Source: Cellulomonas phragmiteti
GTDB taxonomy: Bacteria; Actinomycetota; Actinomycetes; Actinomycetales; Cellulomonadaceae
DNA length: 64,000 nucleotides
NCBI RefSeq assembly: GCF_016862775.1
Contig: NZ_BONP01000001.1
Coordinates: 186,001 to 250,000 of the forward strand
Direction: 5' to 3'
Shown piece by piece: positions 29,310 to 38,601 of the stretch. A model generated the notes under the pieces. The model worked only from the letters and a program-made list of their open reading frames with translations. It searched no databases and was not told where the DNA came from. Position 1 is the stretch's first letter. The number at the start of each line of letters is the position of its first letter. The translations under genes and the position numbers were made by a program.

Positions 29310-30826
29310 TGCTCGGGCGGACCCGCGCCGTCGCGCTCGTGGGCCTCGTGGGCCACCTCGTGGACGTCGAGTCGCACCTCGCGCCGTCGCTTCCCGCGTT
29401 CACCCTGGTGGGCCTGCCCGACGCGTCCCTGGCCGAGGCCCGGGACCGGGTGCGCGCCGCCGTGACGTCGTCGGGGCTCGCGTGGCCCACGCGTCGGATC
29501 ACGGTCAACCTGTCGCCCGCGACGCTGCCGAAGACGGGCTCGTCGTTCGACCTGGCCGTGGCCGTGGCGACCCTCGCGGGCGCGGGACTCGCCGAGCCGT
29601 CGTCCGTGGCCGGCTGGGTCCACCTCGGCGAGCTCGGCCTGGACGGTCGGCTGCGGCCCGTCCGTGGGGTCCTGCCCTCGGTGGCCGCCGCGGTCGCCGC
29701 AGGGCATCCGCGGATCGTGGTCCCGCGGGGGAACGCGGCGGAGGCACGCCTCGTCCCGGGGGCGGACGTGCTGGCCGCGGACAGCCTCGGGGAGGTCGCC
29801 GCGCATCACGGTGCCGACGTCGAGGTGCCGGACGTCGAGCCCGTACGGGACGTCGTCACGGCGGTCCCGGTGCGCTCCGCTCCGGACCTGGCGGACGTGC
29901 TGGGGCAGGACGAGGCGCGGTACGGGCTGGAGGTCGCGGCCGCCGGTGGGCACCACCTGCTGATGGTGGGGCCGCCGGGGGCCGGCAAGACGATGCTCGC
30001 GGCACGTCTGCCCGGTCTGCTGCCGGACCTCGACGAGGCCGACGCCGTCGAGGTGACCGCCGTGCACTCGGTGGCGGGCACGTTCGACCCCGGTGGCGGC
30101 CTGGTGCGTCGGCCACCGTTCGAGGACCCGCACCACACCGCGACGCCCGCGAGCATCGTCGGTGGCGGGTCGGGGCTGCCCCGCCCCGGGGCGGCGTCCC
30201 GCGCGCACCGGGGCGTGCTGTTCCTCGACGAGGCGCCCGAGTTCACCTCCGCCGTGCTGCAGACGCTGCGCCAGCCTCTCGAGCACGGGGAACTCGTGCT
30301 CCACCGGGCCGCCGGCACGGCCCGATACCCCGCGCGCTTCCAGCTGGTGCTGGCCGCCAACCCGTGCCCCTGCGGCCACGCGACGGGCAAGGGCCTGGCG
30401 TGCACGTGCCGACCCGAGCAGCGGCGGCGGTACTTCGGCAAGCTCTCCGGGCCGCTGCTCGACCGTGTCGACCTCCAGCTCGAGGTCCCACCTGCCCGCG
30501 CGGCCGACGCCGCCGGCGAGGGCACGGCCACGGTGGCGCACCGGGTGGTCGCGGCACGGGCGGCCCAGCGTGACCGCTGGCGGTCCACCGGCTGGCGGAC
30601 CAACGCGGAGGTGCCCGGCCGGCAGCTGCACGCACGCCTGGGAGCGGACCGTGCGCTCGTGGGCGACCTGGAGCGGGCGGTCGACCGCGGCACGCTGAGC
30701 CTGCGGGGGGCCGACCGTGTGCTGCGGGTCGCGTGGACGGTCGCCGACCTCGCCGGCCGCGCCGCCCCCCGCCGCGAGGACGTCGCCCACGCCCTGGTGC
30801 TGCGCACGCGCGGGCACGGCGCATGA
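29309..30826 (+). CDS. comM: YifB/ComM-family Mg-chelatase-like AAA+ ATPase
   Basis: 505 residues. The N-terminal ChlI-like domain contains GLPDASLAEARDRVRAA and ITVNLSPATLPKTGSSFDL. The AAA+ core has Walker A GPPGAGKT (221-228) and Walker B VLFLDEAPEF. A Cys-rich CPCGHATGKGLACTC segment precedes the C-terminal domain. In naturally transformable bacteria ComM is a hexameric helicase that drives branch migration of incoming DNA; it is also common in species not known to be competent. ATG 29309 shares a base with the yraN stop and its own stop overlaps dprA by 4 nt. Confidence 0.93.
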   Translation: MLGRTRAVALVGLVGHLVDVESHLAPSLPAFTLVGLPDASLAEARDRVRAAVTSSGLAWPTRRITVNLSPATLPKTGSSFDLAVAVATLAGAGLAEPSSVAGWVHLGELGLDGRLRPVRGVLPSVAAAVAAGHPRIVVPRGNAAEARLVPGADVLAADSLGEVAAHHGADVEVPDVEPVRDVVTAVPVRSAPDLADVLGQDEARYGLEVAAAGGHHLLMVGPPGAGKTMLAARLPGLLPDLDEADAVEVTAVHSVAGTFDPGGGLVRRPPFEDPHHTATPASIVGGGSGLPRPGAASRAHRGVLFLDEAPEFTSAVLQTLRQPLEHGELVLHRAAGTARYPARFQLVLAANPCPCGHATGKGLACTCRPEQRRRYFGKLSGPLLDRVDLQLEVPPARAADAAGEGTATVAHRVVAARAAQRDRWRSTGWRTNAEVPGRQLHARLGADRALVGDLERAVDRGTLSLRGADRVLRVAWTVADLAGRAAPRREDVAHALVLRTRGHGA

Positions 30827-32034
30827 GCGGGCCGGCGGGCACCTCGGCCGAGGGGCGGACCGGTGTCGGCGACGAGCGACGGGCCCGCGCGGTCTGGAGC
30901 GCCCTCGTGGAGCCCGGCGACGCGGTCGCCGGCGCCCTGGTGCAGGCGTGCGGTGCCGCGCCGGCGCTGGCGTGGGTCGCGGGCGCCGTCGAGGCGGGCC
31001 GTCCCGACTGGTCGCAGCTCGAGACAGCCGGCAGCGGGCTCGACGGGGCCCTGCGCGGACGCCTCGGTGCCGCGGTGCGCCGGTGGTCCGCACGGTGGCC
31101 CTCGCTCGACGCGGAGCGTGATGTGGCCGCCGGGCGGCGCTGCGGGGCACGGCTGGTGATCCCCGGCGACCCGGCGTGGCCGACCGGTCTGGACGACCTG
31201 GGGGCGCTGGCCCCGTTCGCGCTGTGGGTCCGCGGCGCTCCGCCGGCAGCGCCGCGGGCGGTCGCGCTGGTCGGTGCGCGGGCCAGCACCACCTACGGCG
31301 AACGCGTGACCGTCGACCTGGCGGTGGAGCTCGCGCGACGTGGCTGGGCGGTGGTGTCCGGAGGGGCGTACGGCATCGACGCGGCGGCGCACCGCGGCGC
31401 GCTCATGGGCGAGGGCCGGACCCTGGTCGTGCTCGCCGGGGGCGTCGACCGCGCCTACCCGGTGGGCAACGCGCCGCTGCTGGAGGAGGTCGTCCGCGCC
31501 GGCGGCAGCCTCGTCAGCGAGGTGCCGCCGGGGGCGACGCCGAGCCGGAGCCGGTTCCTGCAGCGCAACCGGCTCATCGCCGCGATCTCCGGTGCCACCG
31601 TCGTGGTGGAGGCGGCATGGCGCTCGGGTGCCGTCAGCACGGCCCACCACGCGGGACGTCTGCTGCGCCCCGTGGGTGCGGTGCCGGGCCCCGTCACCTC
31701 GGCGGCGTCGGCGGGCTGCCACCGCCTGCTGCGCGACGGGGTCGCCGTGTGCGTCACGGACGCGGCGGAGGTCATCGAGCTCGTCGGGCACGTGGGACCC
31801 GATCTGGCGCCCGCGCCGGACGGGGATGCGGCACGCGCCACGGACGGCCTCGACCCGCTGGCCCGGGCGGTGCACGACGGGTTGTCGCGCCGGACCGCGC
31901 GCGACACCTCGCAGGTCGCCGCGCGCGCCGGGACGACGCTCGCCCAGGCTCGTGCGATGCTCGGGCTGCTGGAGCTCGAAGGGCTCGCACGCCGGGCTGC
32001 TTCCGGTTGGGTGGTGGGTGACGCACATGAGTAG
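30823..32034 (+). CDS. dprA: DNA processing protein DprA
   Basis: Loads RecA on single-stranded DNA during transformation. 403 residues. The Rossmann-like core shows ALVGARASTTYGERV, VSGGAYGIDAAAHRGAL, LAGGVDRAYPVGN and FLQRNRLIAAIS. The C-terminal winged-helix domain begins near residue 345 (DGLDPLARAVHDGLS). An N-terminal helical part of about 100 residues is poorly conserved. ATG 30823 overlaps the comM stop (ATGA). Together with comM this hints at DNA uptake, but no com pilus genes are in the window. Confidence 0.94.
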   Translation: MSGPAGTSAEGRTGVGDERRARAVWSALVEPGDAVAGALVQACGAAPALAWVAGAVEAGRPDWSQLETAGSGLDGALRGRLGAAVRRWSARWPSLDAERDVAAGRRCGARLVIPGDPAWPTGLDDLGALAPFALWVRGAPPAAPRAVALVGARASTTYGERVTVDLAVELARRGWAVVSGGAYGIDAAAHRGALMGEGRTLVVLAGGVDRAYPVGNAPLLEEVVRAGGSLVSEVPPGATPSRSRFLQRNRLIAAISGATVVVEAAWRSGAVSTAHHAGRLLRPVGAVPGPVTSAASAGCHRLLRDGVAVCVTDAAEVIELVGHVGPDLAPAPDGDAARATDGLDPLARAVHDGLSRRTARDTSQVAARAGTTLAQARAMLGLLELEGLARRAASGWVVGDAHE

Positions 32035-32136
32035 CGGACGGGTGAAAAAAAGCGGCGTTGGTGGGAATTCACTCCACCGGATCGGACATTGTCGGCCAAT
32101 CCGTGCGGCGCTTTGGGCGTACGTCCAGGACCAGCC

Positions 32137-32165
32137 TTGTCGAACCGCGTGGTGCACGTCACCTT
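32137..32165 (+). promoter_or_regulatory. Promoter of xerC
   Basis: TTGTCG (32137-32142), 17-nt spacer, CACCTT (32160-32165), then 6 nt to the ATG at 32172. It lies in a 137-nt spacer (32035-32171) that also carries a seven-A run at 32045-32051, the longest A-tract noticed in the window. Confidence 0.45.
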
Positions 32166-32171
32166 AGGGGC

Positions 32172-33104
32172 ATGAACTTGGCCGAGATCACCACAGGGGC
32201 ACCATCGCGTGCGCTTCTGTGCAGCGATTTCGCCCTCCATCTGCGGGCGCAGCGAGGGGTGTCGGACCACACCGTCCGTGCGTACCTCGGCGACGTGGAC
32301 CACCTCCTCGACCACGCTGTGCGCCACGGCGTCACCCGCGTGGACGAGATCGACATCACGGTGCTCCGCGGCTGGCTGGCCGCGATGGCGAACGCCGACC
32401 GCAGCCGTGCCACGCTGGCGCGCCGGGCGGCCGCCGCCCGGACGTTCTTCCGCTGGGCGACCCACACCAGCCGTGTCGCCACGGACCCCACCCTGCGTCT
32501 GGGCACCGCCCGTGCGGCCGGCACCCTGCCGACCGTGCTGGCGCTCGAGCCCGTCACCCGCCTCCTCGACGCCGCGCGTGAGCGTGCCGCCGACGGCGAC
32601 CCCGTCCACGTGCGCGACTGGGCGGCCGTGGAGCTGCTGTACGCCACCGGCGTGCGCGTCGGCGAGCTGTGCGGTGCGGACGTCGACGACCTCGACCTGG
32701 CGGAGCTCACCCTGCGGGTCGTCGGCAAGGGCGACAAGGAGCGCGTCGTGCCCTTCGGTCGCCCGGCGTCCCGGGCGCTCGACGCGTGGCTGCGGACCGG
32801 TCGTCCTCGGCTCGCGCGTGACGGATCGGGCAGCGCCCTGCTGCTCGGGCGCCGCGGCGGACGCATCGACCAGCGTCAGGTCCGCACCGTCGTCCACGAG
32901 CTGGCGGCGCAGGTGGGTGTCGACGACATCGCGCCCCACGCGCTGCGTCACACCGCGGCGACGCATCTGCTCGAGGGCGGGTCCGACCTGCGCACGGTGC
33001 AGGAGATCCTCGGCCACGCGAGCCTGTCGACGACCCAGCGGTACACCCACGTCTCGGCCGAGCGGCTGCGCTCGGCCTTCGAGCTCGCGCACCCGCGGGC
33101 CTGA
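32172..33104 (+). CDS. xerC: Tyrosine recombinase XerC
   Basis: Resolves chromosome dimers at dif together with XerD. 310 residues, core-binding domain (about 15-105) then catalytic domain. The catalytic set is R162, K186, H256, R259, H282 and nucleophile Y291, all in their usual surroundings (ATGVRVGEL, GKGDKERV, HALRHTAATHL, GHASLSTTQRYTH). ATG 32172 is supported by the promoter placed just before it. Its position between dprA and whiG/rpsB is the normal place for the housekeeping actinobacterial xerC, so it is not evidence of a mobile element. Confidence 0.93.
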   Translation: MNLAEITTGAPSRALLCSDFALHLRAQRGVSDHTVRAYLGDVDHLLDHAVRHGVTRVDEIDITVLRGWLAAMANADRSRATLARRAAAARTFFRWATHTSRVATDPTLRLGTARAAGTLPTVLALEPVTRLLDAARERAADGDPVHVRDWAAVELLYATGVRVGELCGADVDDLDLAELTLRVVGKGDKERVVPFGRPASRALDAWLRTGRPRLARDGSGSALLLGRRGGRIDQRQVRTVVHELAAQVGVDDIAPHALRHTAATHLLEGGSDLRTVQEILGHASLSTTQRYTHVSAERLRSAFELAHPRA

Positions 33105-33175
33105 CCTGCATGACCACCCACCCGGGCGGGGCCCCTTCCCCCCACCTGACCACCTGCACAGAGACGGAGCCGACG

Positions 33176-34102
33176 ATGACGGCACTGCACGAAGCCCTCG
33201 CCGGCACCGCCGCGCCCGCCGCGCTGCGCGCCTACACCCCGGGGACGGCACCGACCGGACTCGTCCCGCAGCAGCGGACGGCGACCGCCGCGGCTCCGGC
33301 GACCCACGCCGAGGCCCCCGCCCCGGAGGTCGTCGAGCAGTCGCCCGTCGACCTCGCGTGGTCCGAGTTCACCGCGTCCCGCTGCCCGCAGGCCCGCGAG
33401 CGTCTGATCCTGCACTACGTGCCGCTGGTCATGGCGGTCGCCGGTCGCATCGGCATGCGGCTGCCGTCCACGGTCGAGCACGCGGACCTCGTCTCCTACG
33501 GCATGTTCGGACTGATCGACGCGATCGAGAAGTACCGCACCGACCGCGCCGTGAAGTTCGAGTCCTACGCGTCGTCCCGCGTCCGGGGCGCGATCATCGA
33601 CGAGCTGCGGGCGATGGACTGGGTCCCGCGCTCGGTGCGCACCAAGGCGCGCGCCGTCGATCGTGCCTACGGCGAGCTCGAGTCCTCGCTCCACCGCGCG
33701 CCGACCGAGGCGGAGGTCGCGCAGCGGCTCGAGCTGCCCGTCGGCGAGCTGCGTGCCGTGTACTCCCAGCTCGCCTCGGTGAACATCGCCGCGCTCGACG
33801 AGCTGCTCGCCGGCAGCGACGACCGGCCCGGTGCGGCGACGTTGGCCGACACCCTGGGCGACCGTCGCGCCGACGACCCGGCCGGCTCGGTCGAGGCCCA
33901 GGAGACCAAGTACCTGCTGTCCCGGGCCATCGAGTGCCTCGGCGAGCGTGAGCGGCTGGTCGTCGTCCTCTACTACTACGAGAGCATGACGCTCGCGGAG
34001 ATCGGGCGCGTGCTCGGTGTCACGGAGTCGCGCATCTCGCAGATCCACACGGCCGCGATGGGCCGGCTGCGCACGCGGCTGCTCGACGCCGAGCACGCCT
34101 GA
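33176..34102 (+). CDS. whiG: RNA polymerase sigma factor, FliA/WhiG family
   Basis: 308 residues. After an Ala/Pro-rich N-terminal stretch of about 55 residues come region 2 (LILHYVPLVMAVAGRI, DLVSYGMFGLIDAIEKY, FESYASSRVRGAIIDELRAMDW), region 3 and region 4 (YYYESMTLAEIGRVLGV, SRISQIHTAAMGRLR). WhiG starts sporulation in Streptomyces; in motile non-sporulating actinobacteria the same family reads flagellar genes. Which applies here cannot be told. ATG 33176 has GGAG (33166-33169) 6 nt upstream; ATG 33110 is the less likely alternative. Confidence 0.92.
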   Translation: MTALHEALAGTAAPAALRAYTPGTAPTGLVPQQRTATAAAPATHAEAPAPEVVEQSPVDLAWSEFTASRCPQARERLILHYVPLVMAVAGRIGMRLPSTVEHADLVSYGMFGLIDAIEKYRTDRAVKFESYASSRVRGAIIDELRAMDWVPRSVRTKARAVDRAYGELESSLHRAPTEAEVAQRLELPVGELRAVYSQLASVNIAALDELLAGSDDRPGAATLADTLGDRRADDPAGSVEAQETKYLLSRAIECLGERERLVVVLYYYESMTLAEIGRVLGVTESRISQIHTAAMGRLRTRLLDAEHA

Positions 34103-34110
34103 CACCTCGG

Positions 34111-34680
34111 TCACGGGACCGGCAGGAGGACGACCGGGCCGCGACCCGGCAGCAGCGCCCACGGGTTCACGTACCGGTCGTCCTCCCGCACGCCCCAGTG
34201 CAGAGCAGGGCCGCCGTGCGCCCCGCCGTGCGCGTGGCCGTCGACCGTCCCGAGGACGTCGCCGGCACGCACGTGGGCACCGGCGGCCACCGACGGGCTG
34301 ACCGGCTCGAGGCTGCTGCGCCGCCCGTCGTCGTGCAGCACCGTCACGACGCCGCGGTCGACGACCCGGCCCGCAAACGTCACGGTCCCGTCGGCCGGCG
34401 CCCGCACGGCCGCGCCGGGCTCGGCCGCCAGGTCCACGCCGCGGTGACCGGCGAGCCACGGACGGGCGGGCGGGTCGAACGCCCGCACCACCCGGACCGG
34501 CGCGTCGAGAGGTGCCCGGTAGACGACCGCGGCCGGCGCGGGTGGCCGTGCGGGTGCGCCGTCGGCGCCGGACCCGGGCAGGATCGCGCCCAGCACCAGG
34601 GCGACGGAGCACGCGGCACGGAGGGCGGCGCGCAGAGCGGCGCGACGCGGCGCGGGGCCGGGGTGCGGGGGAGCGGTCAC
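34111..34680 (-). CDS. Secreted M23-type (LytM/LysM-like) protein, probably degenerate
   Basis: 189 residues with an Arg-containing signal region and hydrophobic core (about 15-35, [16 protein letters not shown]), so exported. The M23 barrel keeps the zinc ligands H79 and D83 (GHRGVDLA) and H161 (ALHWG). The first histidine of the usual HxH, thought to act in catalysis, is Ala here, as in other actinobacterial proteins with a C/A-LHWG motif. It may bind peptidoglycan or regulate an amidase rather than cut. GTG 34680 is chosen because CACGAT lies 6 nt upstream and the reading before it is unlike protein. Convergent with whiG (8-nt gap). Confidence 0.82.
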   Translation of the reverse strand: MTAPPHPGPAPRRAALRAALRAACSVALVLGAILPGSGADGAPARPPAPAAVVYRAPLDAPVRVVRAFDPPARPWLAGHRGVDLAAEPGAAVRAPADGTVTFAGRVVDRGVVTVLHDDGRRSSLEPVSPSVAAGAHVRAGDVLGTVDGHAHGGAHGGPALHWGVREDDRYVNPWALLPGRGPVVLLPVP

Positions 34681-34686
34681 GCGTCG

Positions 34687-34692
34687 ATCGTG
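34687..34692 (-). promoter_or_regulatory. -10 box of leaderless M23 gene
   Basis: On the minus strand CACGAT is followed by CGACGC (6 nt) and the GTG at 34680. Confidence 0.4.
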
Positions 34693-34827
34693 CCGTCCGG
34701 CGCCGACGGGGCGCCCGACCCGGTGGCGGGTCCGTGGACGAGCCGCCCGCGGGTGGGACCTGGGGTCGGGTCGCCGGCGCGGCGCCCTTCGTCCTGCGGC
34801 GCGGTCCGGGCTCCTGCCGTGGTGGGC

Positions 34828-35105
34828 TAGACTGCTCCCACGACCGGCGTGTGCCGGTCGAATTCGCGTGCCACGACCCCGGTCGTCCACGTCGACGTCG
34901 TCCATCCGTCGGTGCCTCGGCCCGGCAGGACGCGCGGTCGACGTCGACGGCGGACGTCGTCCGCAACGGTCCGGGCCTCGTGCCCGGCGCGGGCGCCGTG
35001 TGGCACCAGGGGCACGGCCGCCGGCCGCGCCGACAACCGAGATCGCGGGCCCGGGGGGTCCGCAGGAGCGCGTGCGCCTCGCGGTGCACGCCGGAAGGAC
35101 GTGCC
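34828..35105 (+). promoter_or_regulatory. Promoter and long leader of rpsB
   Basis: The 425-nt gap between the divergent M23 gene and rpsB contains TAGACT (34828-34833), a good -10, with no clear -35. It would give a leader of about 265 nt, long for a ribosomal protein gene. The leader opens with an 8-bp hairpin CGACCGGC-GTGT-GCCGGTCG (34841-34860), the first transcribed structure. S2 represses its own rpsB-tsf operon in proteobacteria; a similar control here is possible. Between 34693 and 34827 I see nothing recognisable. Confidence 0.5.
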
Positions 35106-36128
35106 ATGGCCGTCGTGACCATGCGCCAGCTGCTCGAGAGCGGTGTCCACTTCGGGCACCAGACCCGCCGCTGGAACCCCAAGATGAAGCGCTTCATCTT
35201 CACCGAGCGCAACGGCATCTACATCGTCGACCTGCAGCAGTCGCTGTCCTACATCGACCGTGCGTACGAGTTCGTCTCCCAGACGGTCGCGCACGGCGGC
35301 TCGATCCTGTTCGTCGGGACGAAGAAGCAGGCGCAGGAGCCGGTCGCCGAGCAGGCTGCGCGCGTCGGCATGCCCTACGTGAACCAGCGCTGGCTGGGCG
35401 GCATGCTCACCAACTTCACGACGGTCCACAAGCGCCTCCAGCGCCTCAAGGAGCTCGAGCAGATCGACTTCGACGACGTCGCGGGCTCGTCCCTGACGAA
35501 GAAGGAGCTGCTCGTCCTGCGTCGCGAGAAGGACAAGCTCACCAAGACCCTCGGTGGCATCCGCGACATGGCCAAGGTCCCCTCGGCCGTGTGGATCGTC
35601 GACACCAACAAGGAGCACCTCGCCGTCGACGAGGCGCGCAAGCTCGGCATCCCGGTCGTCGCGATCCTCGACACCAACTGCGACCCCGACGTCGTGGACT
35701 ACCCGATCCCGGGCAACGACGACGCGATCCGCGCCGTCCAGCTGCTCACCCGCGTGATCGCGGACGCGGTCGCCGACGGCACGCTCAAGCGCCACTCCGG
35801 CGGTTCGTCCGCCGCGCAGGGTGGCGACGCGGGCGCGGAGCCGCTCGCCGAGTGGGAGCGTGAGCTCCTCGCCGGTGCCGAGGCCGGCCTGCAGGACCCG
35901 GCGGCCGTCGAGGCTGCCGCGCAGGCCGTGGGTGACGTCGAGGCGGCTCCGGGCACCGCGAGCCCCGAGGAGTCGGCCGCCGCGCCCGGCCAGGACGCCG
36001 CTCCCGCCGTCGAGGCCGCCGCCGCGGCCGAGGCGCGCGAGGAGACCGCGGCCACGACGGCCGAGGAGGCCCCGGCCGCCGAGGCCGCTGCCGAGCCGAC
36101 CGAGGCCGCGGGCACCGAGCAGGCCTGA
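35106..36128 (+). CDS. rpsB: 30S ribosomal protein S2
   Basis: Small-subunit protein needed for S1 and translation initiation. Residues 1-230 are canonical S2 ([57 protein letters not shown]). Residues about 240-340 form an Ala/Glu/Pro-rich acidic tail absent from most bacteria but seen in actinobacteria. ATG 35106 follows GGAAGGACG at normal spacing. Two consecutive hairpins separate it from tsf. Confidence 0.96.
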   Translation: MAVVTMRQLLESGVHFGHQTRRWNPKMKRFIFTERNGIYIVDLQQSLSYIDRAYEFVSQTVAHGGSILFVGTKKQAQEPVAEQAARVGMPYVNQRWLGGMLTNFTTVHKRLQRLKELEQIDFDDVAGSSLTKKELLVLRREKDKLTKTLGGIRDMAKVPSAVWIVDTNKEHLAVDEARKLGIPVVAILDTNCDPDVVDYPIPGNDDAIRAVQLLTRVIADAVADGTLKRHSGGSSAAQGGDAGAEPLAEWERELLAGAEAGLQDPAAVEAAAQAVGDVEAAPGTASPEESAAAPGQDAAPAVEAAAAAEAREETAATTAEEAPAAEAAAEPTEAAGTEQA

Positions 36129-36161
36129 CGCCGGCGCCCACGGGCGCCCGGCACGACCCGA

Positions 36162-36215
36162 CGGGTGCGGCGCGGAGGACCGCGCCGCACCCGGCATGCC
36201 GAGGACCTCGGCATG
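36162..36215 (+). terminator. Two consecutive hairpins between rpsB and tsf
   Basis: The first is a perfect 14-bp stem (36162-36175 with 36080-like mates 36180-36193) around AGGA, its left arm reading CGGGTGCGGCGCGG. The second is a 9-bp stem CATGCCGAG / CTCGGCATG (36195-36215) around GAC. They are 1 nt apart, and the last ends 28 nt before the tsf ATG. They may act as attenuator, partial terminator or processing site that sets the S2 to EF-Ts ratio. Confidence 0.65.
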
Positions 36216-36243
36216 ACGAGAAACTCCAGGACGGACGGAACTG

Positions 36244-37089
36244 ATGGCGAACTACTCGCTGGCAGACATCAAGGCCCTGCGCGAGCGGACCGGCGCGGGC
36301 ATGCTCGACGTGAAGAAGGCGCTGGAGGAGGCGGAGGGCGACGCCGACAAGGCGCTCGAGATCATCCGCGTCAAGGGCCTCAAGGGCGTCGGCAAGCGCG
36401 AGGGCCGCTCCGCCTCCGACGGCCTGGTCGCCGCGCACGTCGGCCCGACGGCCGACGGCGAGGGGCAGACCGGTGTGCTCGTCGAGGTGAACTCCGAGAC
36501 GGACTTCGTCGCGAAGAACCAGACCTTCATCTCGCTCGCCGACCGCGTCCTGGCCACGGCCGTCGCGACCGGTGCGGCGGACGCGGACGCGCTGCTGGCT
36601 GCCGAGACGGACGGCGTGACCGTGCAGACGGTCGTCGACGAGACGGCTGCGACCCTGGGCGAGAAGGTCGTCGTGCGGCGTGTCGCCCGGCTCGCCGGCG
36701 AGCACGTCGAGGTCTACCTGCACAAGGTCAACAAGGACCTGCCCCCGCAGGTCGGCGTCCTCGTGGCGACCGACGCGGCCGGTGCCGGCGTGGCCCGCGA
36801 CATCGCGACCCACATCGCCGCCTTCTCGCCGTCGTACCTCACGCGTGACGAGGTGCCCGCCGACGTCGTCGAGAACGAGCGCCGCATCGCCGAGGAGACC
36901 GCCCGCAACGAGGGCAAGCCCGAGGGCGCGCTCCCGAAGATCGTCGAGGGTCGCGTCAACGGCTTCTTCAAGGAGTCGGTCCTGCTGGACCAGGCGTTCG
37001 CCAAGGACAACAAGAAGTCGGTCGCCCAGGTGCTCACCGAGGCCGGTGGCACGGTGACCGGGTTCGTGCGCTACCGCGTGGGAGCCTGA
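36244..37089 (+). CDS. tsf: Elongation factor Ts
   Basis: Nucleotide exchange factor for EF-Tu. 281 residues. The N-terminal UBA-like part reads [22 protein letters not shown]; then [24 protein letters not shown] (the EF-Tu contact) and [10 protein letters not shown]. The core subdomains and C-terminal [18 protein letters not shown] are complete. ATG 36244 follows GGACGGA at about 6 nt. It lies after rpsB as in nearly all bacteria, and a terminator follows. Confidence 0.97.
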   Translation: MANYSLADIKALRERTGAGMLDVKKALEEAEGDADKALEIIRVKGLKGVGKREGRSASDGLVAAHVGPTADGEGQTGVLVEVNSETDFVAKNQTFISLADRVLATAVATGAADADALLAAETDGVTVQTVVDETAATLGEKVVVRRVARLAGEHVEVYLHKVNKDLPPQVGVLVATDAAGAGVARDIATHIAAFSPSYLTRDEVPADVVENERRIAEETARNEGKPEGALPKIVEGRVNGFFKESVLLDQAFAKDNKKSVAQVLTEAGGTVTGFVRYRVGA

Positions 37090-37103
37090 GCGCGTGACGA
37101 CGA

Positions 37104-37137
37104 CGGTGGCCCCGGCCCGCGAGGGTCGGGGCCGCCG
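37104..37137 (+). terminator. Terminator hairpin after tsf
   Basis: A 15-bp stem (37104-37118 with 37123-37137, two G-T pairs) around a GCGA loop, 15 nt after the tsf stop. It separates rpsB-tsf from pyrH-frr. Confidence 0.7.
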
Positions 37138-37224
37138 CCGCACCGGGCGTCCGCGGTCCGCCGGACGATCCGCGCCGACCCAGCGGCCAGGCGCCACGCG
37201 GCGCACGAGCGAGGTGGAGAACAC

Positions 37225-37977
37225 GTGAGCCAGCAGCCGTCGTCGCAGGGGCACCGCGAAGGTCCGGGAGGGGCGCGCCGCGTCCTGCTCAAGCTCTCCG
37301 GCGAGAGCTTCGGCGGCGGGGCCGTCGGCCTGGCCGTCCCCGTGGTCCGTCGGATCGCCGAGGAGATCGCCGCCGCCGTCGCCGGCGGCGTGCAGGTCGC
37401 GATCGTGGTGGGGGGCGGCAACTTCTTCCGCGGCGTCGAGCTGCAGGTCAGCGGCATGGACCGCGCGCGTGCCGACTACATGGGCATGCTCGGCACGGTG
37501 ATGAACTGCCTCGCGCTGCAGGACTTCCTCGAGCAGGCGGGCGTCAGCACGCGCGTGCAGACGGCGATCGCGATGGGGCAGGTCGCCGAGCCGTACATCC
37601 CGCTGCGGGCCATCCGGCACCTCGAGAAGGGTCGCGTCGTGATCTTCGGCGCGGGCGCCGGCATGCCGTACTTCTCGACCGACACGGTCGCCGTGCAGCG
37701 CGCCCTGGAGACGCACTGCCAGGAGGTGCTCATGGGCAAGAACGGTGTCGACGGCGTCTACACCGCCGACCCGCGCCTCGACCCCGACGCCCGCAAGCTC
37801 GACCACCTGACGTACACCGAGGCGATCGTCGGCGAGCTCGGCGTGATGGACACGTCGGCGCTGAGCCTGTGCCGGGACAACGACGTGCCGATGCGCGTCT
37901 TCGGCCTCGAGGCCACCGGCAACGTCACGCGTGCCCTCGAGGGTGAGAAGATCGGGACGCTCGTCACCGCGAGCTGA
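37225..37977 (+). CDS. pyrH: Uridylate kinase
   Basis: Converts UMP to UDP; hexameric and regulated by GTP and UTP in bacteria. 250 residues of the amino acid kinase fold: [56 protein letters not shown] and the C-terminal [17 protein letters not shown] short hydrophilic N-terminal extension of about 17 residues precedes the fold. GTG 37225 follows GGTGGAG at normal spacing. frr lies 66 nt downstream. Confidence 0.97.
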   Translation: MSQQPSSQGHREGPGGARRVLLKLSGESFGGGAVGLAVPVVRRIAEEIAAAVAGGVQVAIVVGGGNFFRGVELQVSGMDRARADYMGMLGTVMNCLALQDFLEQAGVSTRVQTAIAMGQVAEPYIPLRAIRHLEKGRVVIFGAGAGMPYFSTDTVAVQRALETHCQEVLMGKNGVDGVYTADPRLDPDARKLDHLTYTEAIVGELGVMDTSALSLCRDNDVPMRVFGLEATGNVTRALEGEKIGTLVTAS

Positions 37978-38043
37978 GCACCGCGCCGGGTGGTCCTGCC
38001 GCCCGGGAGCGCAGGTCCGCACGACACAGACGAAGGAGCACCG

Positions 38044-38601
38044 GTGATCGACGACACACTCCTCGAGGCCGAGGAGAAGATGGACAAGGCCGTGGAGGTC
38101 GCGAAGGAGGACTTCGCGGCGATCCGGACCGGCCGGGCGAACGCCGCGATGTTCGCGAAGGTGTTCGTCGACTACTACGGCTCGCCGACCCCGCTGCAGC
38201 AGCTGGCGTCCTTCAACGTCGTCGAGGCCCGCACGATCCTCGTGTCGCCGTTCGACAAGTCGTCGACGACCGCGATCGAGAAGGCCCTGCGCGACTCCGA
38301 CCTCGGCGTGAACCCGACCAACGACGGCAACGTCGTCCGCGTCGTGCTCCCCGCCCTGACGGCCGAGCGTCGCAAGGACTTCGTCAAGCTCGCCAAGTCG
38401 AAGGCGGAGGACGCCCGCATCTCGGTGCGCTCCGTGCGTCGGCGCGCCAAGGAGGAGCTCGACCGCATCGCGAAGGACGGCGAGGCGGGCGAGGACGAGG
38501 TCGGACGCGCCGAGAAGGAGCTCGAGTCGCTGACGAAGAAGCACGTCGAGATCGTCGACCAGCTGCTCGCCTCCAAGGAGAGCGAGCTGCTCGAGGTCTG
38601 A
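38044..38601 (+). CDS. frr: Ribosome recycling factor
   Basis: With EF-G splits ribosomes after termination. 185 residues, the standard length, with the three-helix bundle interrupted by the small beta-domain: [59 protein letters not shown] and [15 protein letters not shown] 38044 has AAGGAG (38033-38038) 5 nt upstream. Its stop shares a base with the ATG of cdsA. Confidence 0.97.
   Translation: MIDDTLLEAEEKMDKAVEVAKEDFAAIRTGRANAAMFAKVFVDYYGSPTPLQQLASFNVVEARTILVSPFDKSSTTAIEKALRDSDLGVNPTNDGNVVRVVLPALTAERRKDFVKLAKSKAEDARISVRSVRRRAKEELDRIAKDGEAGEDEVGRAEKELESLTKKHVEIVDQLLASKESELLEV

Noticed and set aside
32172..33104. Tyrosine recombinase as sign of an integrated element
   Set aside because: It is the housekeeping XerC in its usual place; no attachment repeats, tRNA target or phage genes are near.
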